Assembly (NCBI GenBank): GCA_026388545.1
Contig: JAPLJS010000057.1
Coordinates: 1 to 46,154, forward strand
Length of the DNA: 46,154 nucleotides
Direction: 5' to 3'
Origin: Deltaproteobacteria bacterium
GTDB lineage: Bacteria; Desulfobacterota; Syntrophia; Syntrophales; UBA2185
Part shown: positions 37,163-44,201 of the stretch, piece by piece
How positions within the stretch are numbered: position 1 is the first letter of the stretch
How the letters are laid out: each line of letters begins with the position of its first letter
Made by a program: the position numbers and the translations under genes
Notes under the pieces: model-generated
The model's database searches: none
Told to the model about the DNA's origin: nothing
Seen by the model: the letters and a program-made list of their open reading frames with translations, nothing else

Positions 37163-37196
37163 TTGACATAGGCGCATATAAGGCGTATAGTATACG
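37163..37196 (+). promoter_or_regulatory. Promoter and overlapping palindromic operator of the toxin-antitoxin pair
   Basis: TTGACA (37163-37168) is followed after exactly 17 bases by TATAGT (37186-37191), close to a consensus promoter. A perfect 13-base palindrome, CGTATAGTATACG (37184-37196), covers the -10. A related half, GCGCATATA, sits inside the spacer. This is the expected place for an RHH antitoxin to bind and autoregulate. Confidence 0.8.
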
Positions 37197-37215
37197 TAAA
37201 TGAGGGGGTAATGTT

Positions 37216-37467
37216 ATGCCGAAAAGTAAGATCAATATCACCATGGATCAAGATCTTGTTGAATACGTCAAGAGTTATGCCGAAGAACAGAGGACCAGCG
37301 TTTCCGATGTATTCACGCAATTTATTCTCAATCTGAAGCGTGCAAAGACCGACGATCAAACTGAAATAATACTTGCAGATCCCGATTTCAGGGATAGCCT
37401 CATGGAAACAATTTCGAGGATCAGATCCGGAAAAGTAAAATGGCACAAATATACAGAGGTCTTCTGA
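37216..37467 (+). CDS. Ribbon-helix-helix antitoxin
   Basis: This 83-residue protein starts MPKSKINITMDQDLVEYVKSYAEEQRTSVSDVFTQFILNLKR. The pattern beta-strand (KINITMD), helix, turn and helix is that of CopG/DUF6364-type RHH proteins. The acidic C-terminal half would wrap and neutralise the toxin. A GAGGGGG ribosome binding site precedes the ATG. It overlaps the toxin start by one base (TGATG), a translational coupling typical of type II modules, and likely represses its own promoter through the palindrome at 37184-37196. Confidence 0.85.
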   Translation: MPKSKINITMDQDLVEYVKSYAEEQRTSVSDVFTQFILNLKRAKTDDQTEIILADPDFRDSLMETISRIRSGKVKWHKYTEVF

Positions 37468-37778
37468 TGGAGACTTTTTTTAGTGATGCCTTTGTTAGCT
37501 CTCTTAAGAAGTATGCGTCCATCAAGAAGGCGATCCAGAAAAAGGTTGACATGATCATTGAAAACCCCGTTGCCGTGGGTGAGCCATTAAAAGGCCCCTT
37601 TAGGGGGTTCTATAGCTGTCCTGTGAAAAAGAGATTTCTTATAATTTACCTTTACTGCAAGATCTGCAGAAAAAAGGGGGACGATGAGATAGTTCTATGC
37701 GGCGGCTGCAAAGATACCTCTGACGACACAATTAAATTCATCGCGCTGGGTCCCCATGACGAAGCTTATAGAAGGTGA
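37467..37778 (+). CDS. RelE/ParE-family toxin
   Basis: Starting at the ATG that overlaps the antitoxin stop gives a 103-residue protein, METFFSDAFVSSLKKYASIKKAIQKKVDMIIENPVAVGEPLKGPFRGFYSCPVKKRFLIIYLY. That is a RelE-fold layout ending in the common IKFIALGPHDEAYR. A Cys-rich insertion (YCKICRKKGDDEIVLCGGCKD) could bind a metal. Known RelE proteins cut mRNA on the ribosome. A longer start at 37440 would extend over the antitoxin gene and is less likely. Confidence 0.85.
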   Translation: METFFSDAFVSSLKKYASIKKAIQKKVDMIIENPVAVGEPLKGPFRGFYSCPVKKRFLIIYLYCKICRKKGDDEIVLCGGCKDTSDDTIKFIALGPHDEAYRR

Positions 37779-37801
37779 AGAAACAAAAATTTCCACTCCT
37801 G

Positions 37802-37853
37802 ATCGCTTTTGAAGAATTAATCTTTGCGAGCTATGTTTATTGCTAAAAGCGAT
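37802..37853. repeat. Nine-base inverted repeat after the toxin gene
   Basis: ATCGCTTTT (37802-37810) and AAAAGCGAT (37845-37853) are perfect inverted copies with a 34-base loop. The lack of a following T-run argues against a simple terminator. It sits just outside the first copy of the R2 repeat. Confidence 0.45.
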
Positions 37854-37883
37854 AAGCAACATCAAAGATGGGAAAAACAACTT

Positions 37884-37940
37884 CAAATACAAAGCGAGAG
37901 GTAACTGATCGGGTCAGCTTATTGAATCCGGTTTGAAAGC
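37884..37940. repeat. R2 repeat copy 1 (core plus right half)
   Basis: These 57 bases are identical to 43897-43953. The copy begins exactly at the 13-base core CAAATACAAAGCG and continues rightward. To the left of the core the sequence is unrelated to the other copies. It contains the small stem CTGA/TCAG around TCGGG. Confidence 0.9.
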
Positions 37941-38236
37941 GCGTATATGCAAGAAAGCCTATTTTTCTTCCCTGGAACGTACAGGCTCCTTCCTGTAGTC
38001 AGTAAATTATCAACCTCAATGGAAATACATGACTTCAAAAGGCAATTAATAGTGAGCTCTCTATACGCGTTATATGGAGGATGTAAATGTTGGCGGCAGA
38101 ATGTGAAAGGCTGAGGCCAATGGATACATGTTTGAAATATTGCGGCACCGCCGGGAAATAAGGCAGCAAACGGAAAAACGCACATCAACCTGCAGCAACG
38201 GGAGAAACCATTGACTCGACTCAAAAGGATGTTGCT

Positions 38237-38559
38237 ATGTCAAAACTAGATGTCTGGTATGCTGTTAGGCTCTCTGAGGGCAAGCAAGGGGAGACTTATT
38301 TGATTCGGATTCAGGTGACCTCGTACGAGTCAAGGCAATCATTTCTGCCAAGACAAATGTGAAAAACGCCAAGGACAATAATGGTCTTACAGCGCTTATG
38401 ATGGCGGTGGGCCACCCAGAGGTAGTGCGGGCTCTGATTGCGGCCAAGGCTGATGTGAACGCTGAGGCTGATGATGACACTACAGCACTTAAGTTGGCGT
38501 CAATCAAAAAACACAAAGAAGTGGTACGACTTCTCAAACTGGCAGGGGCCAAGAAATGA
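38237..38559 (+). pseudogene. Ankyrin-repeat protein gene with a frameshift
   Basis: A start with a good ribosome binding site (AAAAGGA, then ATG at 38237) opens MSKLDVWYAVRLSEG. After about position 38275 the ankyrin similarity continues in another frame (38278-38559): DLFDSDSGDLVRVKAIISAKTNVKNAKDNNGLTALMMAVGHPEVVRALIAAKADVNAEADDDTTALKLASIKKHKEVVRLLKLAGAKK. That is about two and a half ankyrin repeats. No usable start precedes it in that frame except a GTG at 38359 without a ribosome binding site. The simplest reading is a single frameshift in a small ankyrin gene. Function would be protein binding; the partner is unknown. Confidence 0.7.
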
Positions 38560-39131
38560 GAGAGGGGAGTTAGAAAGACCTTATTACTCTTCCTGTCAAG
38601 ACACATGATCCATGATAAATTTTAACATTTGTGTTGCAGTCCTCTATAAGTAGGCGGAAAGGATGATGGTAACCTTCGTTGTGGCGTTGCGAATCATATA
38701 GCGCATATTTGTTTCTATTAATTCACAACCAACCATGGAAGATCCCATACTCGATAAGTAGGGTAAGACAGCGATTCTGCCGGATGGCGCTCTTAAAAAT
38801 TTTCACGGAACTTTTTATTGAAAACTTCCTGTAAGCAGTAAACAGCAGGAGTCAGGGAAAGCTGCTGCTTTCAGATGGCAATGAGCACCTCTATCGTGAC
38901 CCAGAGTACTCCTGGGATGAATATATCCAATCATAACGCTTTGAGAATGCAAAGAATCAGCGAAGCTGATTTGGGGCGTGCAGGATAGGTATGCCTGAAT
39001 GATGCTAAAAATGGCCTTCATGGCGGGTCAATCAACAAAAAGACGAGCGATTTATCAAAAAGACAGCCAACGCGATACATCCCTCACACAATGATCGGCA
39101 ACACACTTCATATTTTGCGGCCAAAATTTCC
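38560..39131. other. Non-coding stretch with a possible gene fragment
   Basis: I find no supported gene here. In one forward frame 38874-38936 reads DGNEHLYRDPEYSWDEYIQS and then stops; it looks protein-like but has no start and no recognisable family. An open frame on the reverse strand (38815-39021) has no supporting features. The region is AT-rich, unlike the gene that follows. Confidence 0.4.
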
Positions 39132-39189
39132 TTGACGCACAAAATCTTACTTCATATACTCCCACCGTGAAAAAGGAAGTTCTTATCAA
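39132..39189 (+). promoter_or_regulatory. Promoter-leader block, copy A, before the GC-rich gene
   Basis: TTGACG (39132-39137) is followed after 17 bases by TATACT (39155-39160). From the -10 onward, 35 bases (39155-39189) match 42255-42289 at 32 positions, including GAAAAAGGAAGTTCTTATCAA. The gene start at 39224 lies 64 bases past the -10, with GGAGG at 39209-39213. The block is AT-rich and the coding sequence that follows is GC-rich. Confidence 0.75.
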
Positions 39190-39223
39190 TTATCAATTGC
39201 ACACTGCCGGAGGTTGACAGACC

Positions 39224-41365
39224 ATGCCCACGTTATTCCGTTTCAGGCACCTGCGGGAAAGTACCACCAAGGTACAGGGCCAGATGGTGGAGGGCATCGC
39301 GCCCAAGGCCACGAGAGCGACCGACGTCGCCAAGTACCAGGAGGCGCTCGCCGCCCAGAAGACCAAGAAGGAGACGACGGCCCGCGACGTCGTCAACTAC
39401 CTGCTCTACGTGGGCCTCGACTACAAGGGGCAGATCCAGATGGCCTCGGAGGCCCACGGCCTCGGCGGCGGCGCGGAGGTGTCGGTCAACCCCTTCGGGC
39501 TCTTGGGGCTCAACACCGAGATCGGCGTGGCCACCTCAATCAAGGGCGCGAAGCAGCGCACCGTCGTCGTCTCGCGCGGCCCCTCGGAGGTGATGCTGGC
39601 CGGCAAGGTGGAGCGGGTCCCCAACCCGATCGTGGTCAACTCGATCATCGGCAAGTATTGGGAGAGCAAGTCCCAACTCTCGCTCGACGTTAGCGTCGGG
39701 GCCGAGGCCTCCGCTGGCGTCAGTCCCACTTCCAGCGGCACGGCGCCGACGTCCAAGTCCGAGCACGGCTACAAGAGCGGGACCGGAACGAAGGACCCCG
39801 AGCCCCCGGCGTATGGCTACGAGGCCGTGGGCGTCACCGCCTCCTTCAAGACCGGCTTCAAGGCCGAGGCCGGCTACACCTACGATCACTTCTACGGCGA
39901 GGACGTCTTCCCGTTGAGCTTCGCGGACCAGGAGGCGGCCAAGAAGAAGCTGGAGGTGATCCTGCGCGAGGGCTCCACCAAGACGACGCTCAAGCTCGAC
40001 GCGTGCGAATTCATCAACGCGAACGTGGTCTACTTCGGCAATAAGCGGATCGACCTGCACGGCAGCATCCTATGGCACACGACCACCGCCGGGCACAAGG
40101 AGATCATCGCCCGGCTGAACGCCGTCAGCCCCACGGCCCCCCAGTCGGTAAAGACCGAGGCGAGGGAGTTCATCCACAAGCTCGATCTCTACGATCACGC
40201 GGGCGACAAGAGCTGTTTCCTCCGCCTCTCGTCGCACAAGCCCGAGGGGAAGGCGGGGCTGTACGCGGCGGGCGAGGCCAAGGGCAGCGCCAGCCTCGCC
40301 TCCGTCGGGGTCAACGCCGACGCCTTCCTCGGGGTCTCAGGCGAGTACAAGAAGGCCTTCGCCCGGTTCCAGACGATGGTAACGACCGCATCGCAGAGCG
40401 TGGTCCACCAGGGCGTCAACCTGGGAACTGTCGGTGTGACGCCGGTCTACACCACCTACGACGCGGTCGTCACTTACAGCAGCTTCGCCCTGGGGCTTGC
40501 GCTCGGGTTCGACGCCAACTTCAACGTCCTCAGCTACGGCAAGTCCCTCTCCAAGGACACCAGGCTGGGCGAGGCTACGGACAAGCTCAGGGACAAGACA
40601 TCCTGGAAGCCCGACCGGCTCAACCAGATCCGCTACGTGTGCGCCATCGCTACCTGGGCCCGGCCTTTGGCAGGTTTCGCCAGAGGGCTACGCCCGGGCC
40701 AGGAGCGGGACGGCGGCGTCAAGGCTGTGAGCGGCACCGGGTTTGCGGTGGGGCAGTCCTTCTGCGTGGGCAACCTGGTCAAGTTTTACGAGGGCTACTA
40801 CGACGTCCCCACGTCCCGGTGGAAGGCCGGCGCGCTCGCCGCCCCCTACACCAAGCTCATCGCCTTGGCGCTCGGCATCAAGGAAGGTGAGCGCCAAAAG
40901 GTGCTCGACTTCCTCGAGGACCCGTACGTCGCCTCCACAATCGCGGGGTTCTTGCCCCTGGACGTGGGCGTCTTCATCGAGGCCACCTACCGCGTCGGCC
41001 AGCTGCCGGACCTCAAGGTCAAGATCGGCGTCGACAAGGAGACCACGCGAGAGCAGATCCAACTCCACAAGGAGTTCGGCAGGGGCTTCCAAGGGAGCCC
41101 CCACGTCCTGGAGTCCATCCGGCTGCGTTATCGCAAGCGCGACGTGTTCGAGAAGGACGGCACCCTCTTCACCGTGGGCTTCAAGGTCGCCGGCACTGGC
41201 GCCAAGATCAAGCTCGACAGGGTCGACCGCGCCGGCGCCGACGGGATCGTCGACGTGGCCACGGTATTCGTGGACCAGCCCCTCAAGACGCTCGCCGCGA
41301 GCGGCGGCAACCAGTCCCGGGCCTACGAGCGGGCCGTACCGCCCGCCGCGCTCTTCTGTCAGTAG
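39224..41365 (+). CDS. GC-rich orphan gene, 713-residue protein of unknown function
   Basis: I do not recognise this protein. Its base composition (roughly two-thirds G+C by eye, nearly every third position G or C) differs sharply from all neighbours, and the change occurs close to both gene ends. It has no signal peptide and starts with a basic segment (MPTLFRFRHLREST). Several stretches alternate small and polar residues like amphipathic beta-strands (VGVTASFKTGFKAEAGYTYDHFYG, about 205-228; KGSASLASVGVNADAFLGVSGEY, about 358-380; AVVTYSSFALGLALGFDANFNVLSYG, about 416-441), as pore-forming or beta-rich assembly proteins can show. A Ser/Gly/Pro-rich linker lies at about 166-200. The very long frame with strong third-position bias supports coding. 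It has its own promoter and terminator, and horizontal transfer is likely. Confidence 0.8.
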   Translation: MPTLFRFRHLRESTTKVQGQMVEGIAPKATRATDVAKYQEALAAQKTKKETTARDVVNYLLYVGLDYKGQIQMASEAHGLGGGAEVSVNPFGLLGLNTEIGVATSIKGAKQRTVVVSRGPSEVMLAGKVERVPNPIVVNSIIGKYWESKSQLSLDVSVGAEASAGVSPTSSGTAPTSKSEHGYKSGTGTKDPEPPAYGYEAVGVTASFKTGFKAEAGYTYDHFYGEDVFPLSFADQEAAKKKLEVILREGSTKTTLKLDACEFINANVVYFGNKRIDLHGSILWHTTTAGHKEIIARLNAVSPTAPQSVKTEAREFIHKLDLYDHAGDKSCFLRLSSHKPEGKAGLYAAGEAKGSASLASVGVNADAFLGVSGEYKKAFARFQTMVTTASQSVVHQGVNLGTVGVTPVYTTYDAVVTYSSFALGLALGFDANFNVLSYGKSLSKDTRLGEATDKLRDKTSWKPDRLNQIRYVCAIATWARPLAGFARGLRPGQERDGGVKAVSGTGFAVGQSFCVGNLVKFYEGYYDVPTSRWKAGALAAPYTKLIALALGIKEGERQKVLDFLEDPYVASTIAGFLPLDVGVFIEATYRVGQLPDLKVKIGVDKETTREQIQLHKEFGRGFQGSPHVLESIRLRYRKRDVFEKDGTLFTVGFKVAGTGAKIKLDRVDRAGADGIVDVATVFVDQPLKTLAASGGNQSRAYERAVPPAALFCQ

Positions 41366-41449
41366 CGGCAGCGCCGAACAGCCTTGGACATGGCTGCTAT
41401 ATACGCCATTGGAGTATAGTCTGCCAATATCTGTTTGCCGCCTTCTTCA

Positions 41450-41473
41450 TCCCCCCATCAAGGGGACTTTTTT
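41450..41473 (+). terminator. Intrinsic terminator after the GC-rich gene
   Basis: TCCCC (41450-41454) pairs with GGGGA (41462-41466) across a 7-base loop, followed by CTTTTTT. The stem is short but the T-run is good. It lies 85 bases after the stop codon. Confidence 0.65.
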
Positions 41474-41640
41474 GTTTGTTTGAAAAAAATCTTCTTCCTG
41501 CGGAAAAGCAACGGCTTTGCATCTAGCGTAATATTCTTTCAGCTGTTCGTCATCAACCCTGTTCTGTTGGATTTGCTTTTTGGTAAATAGAGCGATCGTT
41601 CTACATTATTGCGGCATGATATTCTCGAAGGAGAAAGATC

Positions 41641-41843
41641 GTGTCACTTCACGCCGCTGTCTATCGCCCCAGGAATCCCAAGTTATCCGATTATTAATGC
41701 TATGTGGAAGACTATTCTGAGACCTTCGTCAGGATCTATGATGAGCATTCTTCACATTAGTACGGTTTCTGGCAGCCCTATGTCGAGCAGGTAATCTATC
41801 GCTATCTCGACTGCGGTGATCTGCACAACGGCTTTGCCCACTC
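41641..41843 (+). pseudogene. IS91-family transposase relic (N-terminal zinc-binding part)
   Basis: From a GTG at 41641, preceded by AAGGAGAAAG, the frame reads VSLHAAVYRPRNPKLSDY, stop, CYVEDYSETFVRIYDEHSSH, stop, YGFWQPYVEQVIYRYLDCGDLHNGFAH. This is the start of IS91-type transposases (the GFWxPxVxxVIxRYLDCGDLHxGFAR block before the Zn-binding CxxC). Two in-frame stops (TAA, TAG) and loss of everything after the GFA motif show decay. The break point coincides with the left end of a repeat shared with 43769. IS91 elements move by rolling circle, which is relevant to the repeats nearby. Confidence 0.85.
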
Positions 41844-41976
41844 TAAACAATGCGGGTTACACACGGCAAGCTTCACCTCAATCCGAAATCGAAAACCACG
41901 GACTTGTAGGTGTACAACGCACCGGCTTTATTCATATTTTATCAAGATCAGCATTACTGATAGCAAATACAAAGCG
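41844..41976. repeat. R1 repeat copy 2 (left half plus core)
   Basis: Bases 41901-41976 match 43834-43909 at 72 of 76 positions and end exactly at the core CAAATACAAAGCG (41964-41976). Right of the core the sequence is unrelated to the other copies. Weaker similarity reaches left to TAAACAATG (41844-41852, also at 43769-43777). GGTTACA (41855) and GGCAAGC (41865) recur at 45347 and 45357. Confidence 0.88.
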
Positions 41977-42231
41977 TTGAATAAAAAATTATCTCATTTT
42001 GCTGAATTGCGATTGAAACATGCATATTTTGGAAATTGATTTTTACGAAGATTATGGGTATTGTTGCCTTCCTGTTATCCACAAGTTAGAGGCAAAGAAA
42101 ATTATTCAAGGTTTCTCTTGGTAATAAACATGCTTCCTGCTCCAAAAGAATGCCGCCTTATTATAACCCTCTTTCAATCACCAGAATCCCACACCACATT
42201 TTGTGGTCATTATTTCATGGTCATTATTACG
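41977..42231. other. AT-rich spacer without a recognisable gene
   Basis: This stretch lies between the R1 repeat and the second promoter block. I see no supported frame. The sequence just before 42232 (CACATTTTGTGGTCATTATTTC) resembles that before promoter block A, so the duplication extends somewhat upstream of the promoters. Confidence 0.45.
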
Positions 42232-42289
42232 TTGACATATAAGGCCGTTTTTCTTATACTCCCTCCACGAAAAAGGAAGTTCTTATCAA
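42232..42289 (+). promoter_or_regulatory. Promoter-leader block, copy B
   Basis: TTGACA (42232-42237) and TATACT (42255-42260) are 17 bases apart, in the same register as copy A at 39132. The downstream 35 bases differ from copy A at three positions only. A second TTGACA (42317-42322) lies further on with a poor -10. The next gene starts at 42503, leaving a leader of about 240 bases. Confidence 0.75.
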
Positions 42290-42502
42290 ATTAAATTTTC
42301 AGTCAGTAAGATTTACTTGACATACGAGGATGCTTTGCATAGCCTTAGAGAACATAGAGGAAGTTCTTGCCAGATTTAATCATTCACAGTTGATGTAGCG
42401 GAAAAATGGAAGAATAGGTGATTGAAATTATTTTCAGATGGGATCTGATAATACTATTGCTATCCTTAACGACTTCTATGCGGTAAGTCTGAAGAGTCCA
42501 TT

Positions 42503-43396
42503 ATGCCGAAACAAATCATTTTTCAAAAAGTGTTCACCGAAGAACGTCAGGGACATGAGACGAGAAAGGATCTGTTCTCAAGTCTTGAAAAAGAATTGAA
42601 ACGACCGGTTATCACTTTCTTTACCAGTTTTACCATGCCGGTTATGATTGATGATTCAGACGCAGATATCCTGGAAGGCATACTAAGAAAAACCGATTTA
42701 TCAAAAGGTTTTGCCTTATTTATAAGTTCACCTGGTGGGGACGGTTTATCATCAGAAAGAATAATTAATCTTTGCAGGAGTTATAGTGGAACCGGTGAAT
42801 ATTGGGCGATAGTTCCAGGTAAAGCAAAATCAGCCGCCACGATGATTTGTTTTGGGGCGAGTAAAATTTTCATGGGATCAAGTTCCGAATTAGGACCTAT
42901 TGATCCTCAAATGAGTATTAGCGAAAACGGTGTACTAAAGAGATTTTCTGTGTTCAATGTCGTTGAAAGCTATGAAGATCTATTTGAAAAAGCTGTAAAA
43001 GAAAAAGGAAATCTGCAACCTTATCTGCAGCAGTTGGATAAATATGATGCACGAGAAATTAAGGAATTCAAAGCGGCAATGGCATTGTCGGAAGATATTG
43101 CCATCAGATCTCTTTCTTCCGGAATGCTGAAAGGTATAAAAGATGTTGAGATCAAGAAGAAAATAGAAATATTCCTTACGCCAAAACGGACAAAGACACA
43201 TGGTAGACCAATTTATAGGGATGAGGCTGCTAGCTGTTGCGGTTTATCGATAGAGCCAGTAGACCCCCAAAGTAAGTTTTGGGAAGCTGCTTATGAGTTA
43301 TATATAAGGTCGAATAATTATGTATCAAGGGTTGCATCGAAATGTATTGAGAGCGAAAACAATACGTTTTCTGCTGCCATTCCGAGGAAAGGATAA
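42503..43396 (+). CDS. Serine dehydrogenase proteinase-like (ClpP/crotonase-fold) protease
   Basis: This 297-residue protein has the ClpP-fold core of the SDH-proteinase family (PF01972 type): FALFISSPGGDGLSSERI (70-87), the likely nucleophile S110 in GKAKSAATMICFGASKI, and SSSELGPIDPQMSI (127-140), a block characteristic of the family. No signal peptide or membrane anchor is visible, unlike SppA. It probably acts in the cytoplasm on unknown proteins. Transcription likely comes from block B. A small basic protein follows four bases after its stop, and then a strong terminator, so the two form a unit. Its base composition is AT-rich, unlike the upstream orphan gene. Confidence 0.82.
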   Translation: MPKQIIFQKVFTEERQGHETRKDLFSSLEKELKRPVITFFTSFTMPVMIDDSDADILEGILRKTDLSKGFALFISSPGGDGLSSERIINLCRSYSGTGEYWAIVPGKAKSAATMICFGASKIFMGSSSELGPIDPQMSISENGVLKRFSVFNVVESYEDLFEKAVKEKGNLQPYLQQLDKYDAREIKEFKAAMALSEDIAIRSLSSGMLKGIKDVEIKKKIEIFLTPKRTKTHGRPIYRDEAASCCGLSIEPVDPQSKFWEAAYELYIRSNNYVSRVASKCIESENNTFSAAIPRKG

Positions 43397-43400
43397 TAAA

Positions 43401-43589
43401 ATGGAAAACAATGACATGGTGAAGAAAAGAAAAAAGCATAAGGGGGATGCTCGTTTGAATAGAGCCGAAAAAGATTACAAGAAAATGAAGGAAGAGATAG
43501 CGCCGTTCCTTAAAAAACGTATCTATGAAGTATATACAACAGCAGGACAGTGGCGGGAGTCAAGCTGCTTAAACTTTCAAAACGATTAA
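43401..43589 (+). CDS. Small charged protein following the protease
   Basis: The ATG at 43401 begins a 62-residue protein, MENNDMVKKRKKHKGDARLNRAEKDYKKMKEEIAPFLKKRIYEVYTTAGQWRES. It is strongly basic at the start and probably helical through the middle. I do not recognise a family. It lies four bases after the protease stop and before a strong terminator, so it is probably co-translated and may be a partner, substrate or regulator of the protease; this is inference from position alone. Confidence 0.6.
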   Translation: MENNDMVKKRKKHKGDARLNRAEKDYKKMKEEIAPFLKKRIYEVYTTAGQWRESSCLNFQND

Positions 43590-43645
43590 TAAAATTACGA
43601 AAAATTCCTGCCATTCCGATATTTCAACTAATTCATATTATGACC

Positions 43646-43673
43646 ATAGCCGCCTCCGGGCGGCTATTTTTAT
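43646..43673 (+). terminator. Strong intrinsic terminator
   Basis: ATAGCCGCC (43646-43654) and GGCGGCTAT (43659-43667) form a perfect 9-base stem around the loop TCCG, followed by TTTTATC. It closes the protease unit. Confidence 0.93.
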
Positions 43674-43768
43674 CTTTCCTGCATAATCTACCACCCTAGA
43701 GTGGCTGGCCAACCGGTGTTCCCACATCCCCAACAGGTGTGGGAAGATGGTGAGGTGATACGGATTCC

Positions 43769-43953
43769 TAAACAATGTGGGACGCTGTAGTCCAAATGGT
43801 AATCTTCTCTTCAATTCTAAACCGAAAACAATTGACTCGTAGGTGTACAACGCACCGGCTTTATTCATATTTGATCAAGATCAGCCTTACTGATAACAAA
43901 TACAAAGCGAGAGGTAACTGATCGGGTCAGCTTATTGAATCCGGTTTGAAAGC
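43769..43953. repeat. R1-core-R2 repeat copy 3 (complete)
   Basis: This is the only copy that carries both halves. R1 (43834-43909) matches copy 2 at 72 of 76 bases. R2 (43897-43953) is identical to copy 1 over 57 bases. The two halves overlap in the 13-base core CAAATACAAAGCG (43897-43909). Weaker left-hand similarity to copy 2 begins at TAAACAATG (43769). Confidence 0.88.
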
Positions 43954-44201
43954 TACAAATGTTTGACAGCGTATTTTACCTTCGTGCAGAATCCATCTGT
44001 TGCCTCCTGAAGAGTTTTTCGTCTGATTTCTCGTTTTGGTGATTAGAACGTGTGAGCCTATAACCATGCGAGAGGGTACCATGGACTGATAATTGAAACC
44101 CCGTGTCTCAGAAGAGTGCGGGGTTTTGAACGTATTTATGCAAATGATTTTTCAGAATACGCATTATAGGAAACATTAGCAAAGAATTGAAAGGAGAAAT
44201 C
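43954..44201. other. Spacer before the nitrilase-fold gene
   Basis: No gene is visible. A TTGACA at 43963-43968 has no good -10. The hairpin at 44096-44127 lies between it and the gene, so the promoter of the nitrilase-like gene is not clear; ATTATAG at 44163-44169 could be a -10. Confidence 0.4.
44096..44128 (+). terminator. Terminator-like hairpin
   Basis: AAACCCCG (44096-44103) and CGGGGTTT (44119-44126) form a perfect 8-base stem with a 15-base loop. Only one further T follows on the + strand, and the A-rich side would give a U-tract on the minus strand, so the direction is uncertain. Confidence 0.55.

Noticed and set aside
37440-37466. Longer toxin start within the antitoxin gene.
   Set aside because: The TGATG overlap start at 37467 fits the common type II module arrangement and the RelE-family N terminus.
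38815-39021. Reverse-strand open frame of 68 codons.
   Set aside because: No ribosome binding site, no recognisable motif, and it overlaps a forward protein-like fragment.
39214-41483. Several long overlapping open frames on both strands inside the GC-rich gene (for example 40072-40890 +, 40743-41483 +, 39536-40060 -).
   Set aside because: They are expected by-products of the very high G+C third positions of the 713-codon frame. Their proteins are Arg/Pro/Ser-rich low-complexity strings without ribosome binding sites.
43638-43868. Reverse-strand frame over the strong terminator and the R1 repeat.
   Set aside because: It is made of the terminator hairpin and repeat sequence and shows no protein features.
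44187-44201. TTG start five codons upstream of the nitrilase-like ATG.
   Set aside because: These codons contain the AAGGAG ribosome binding site of the ATG at 44202.
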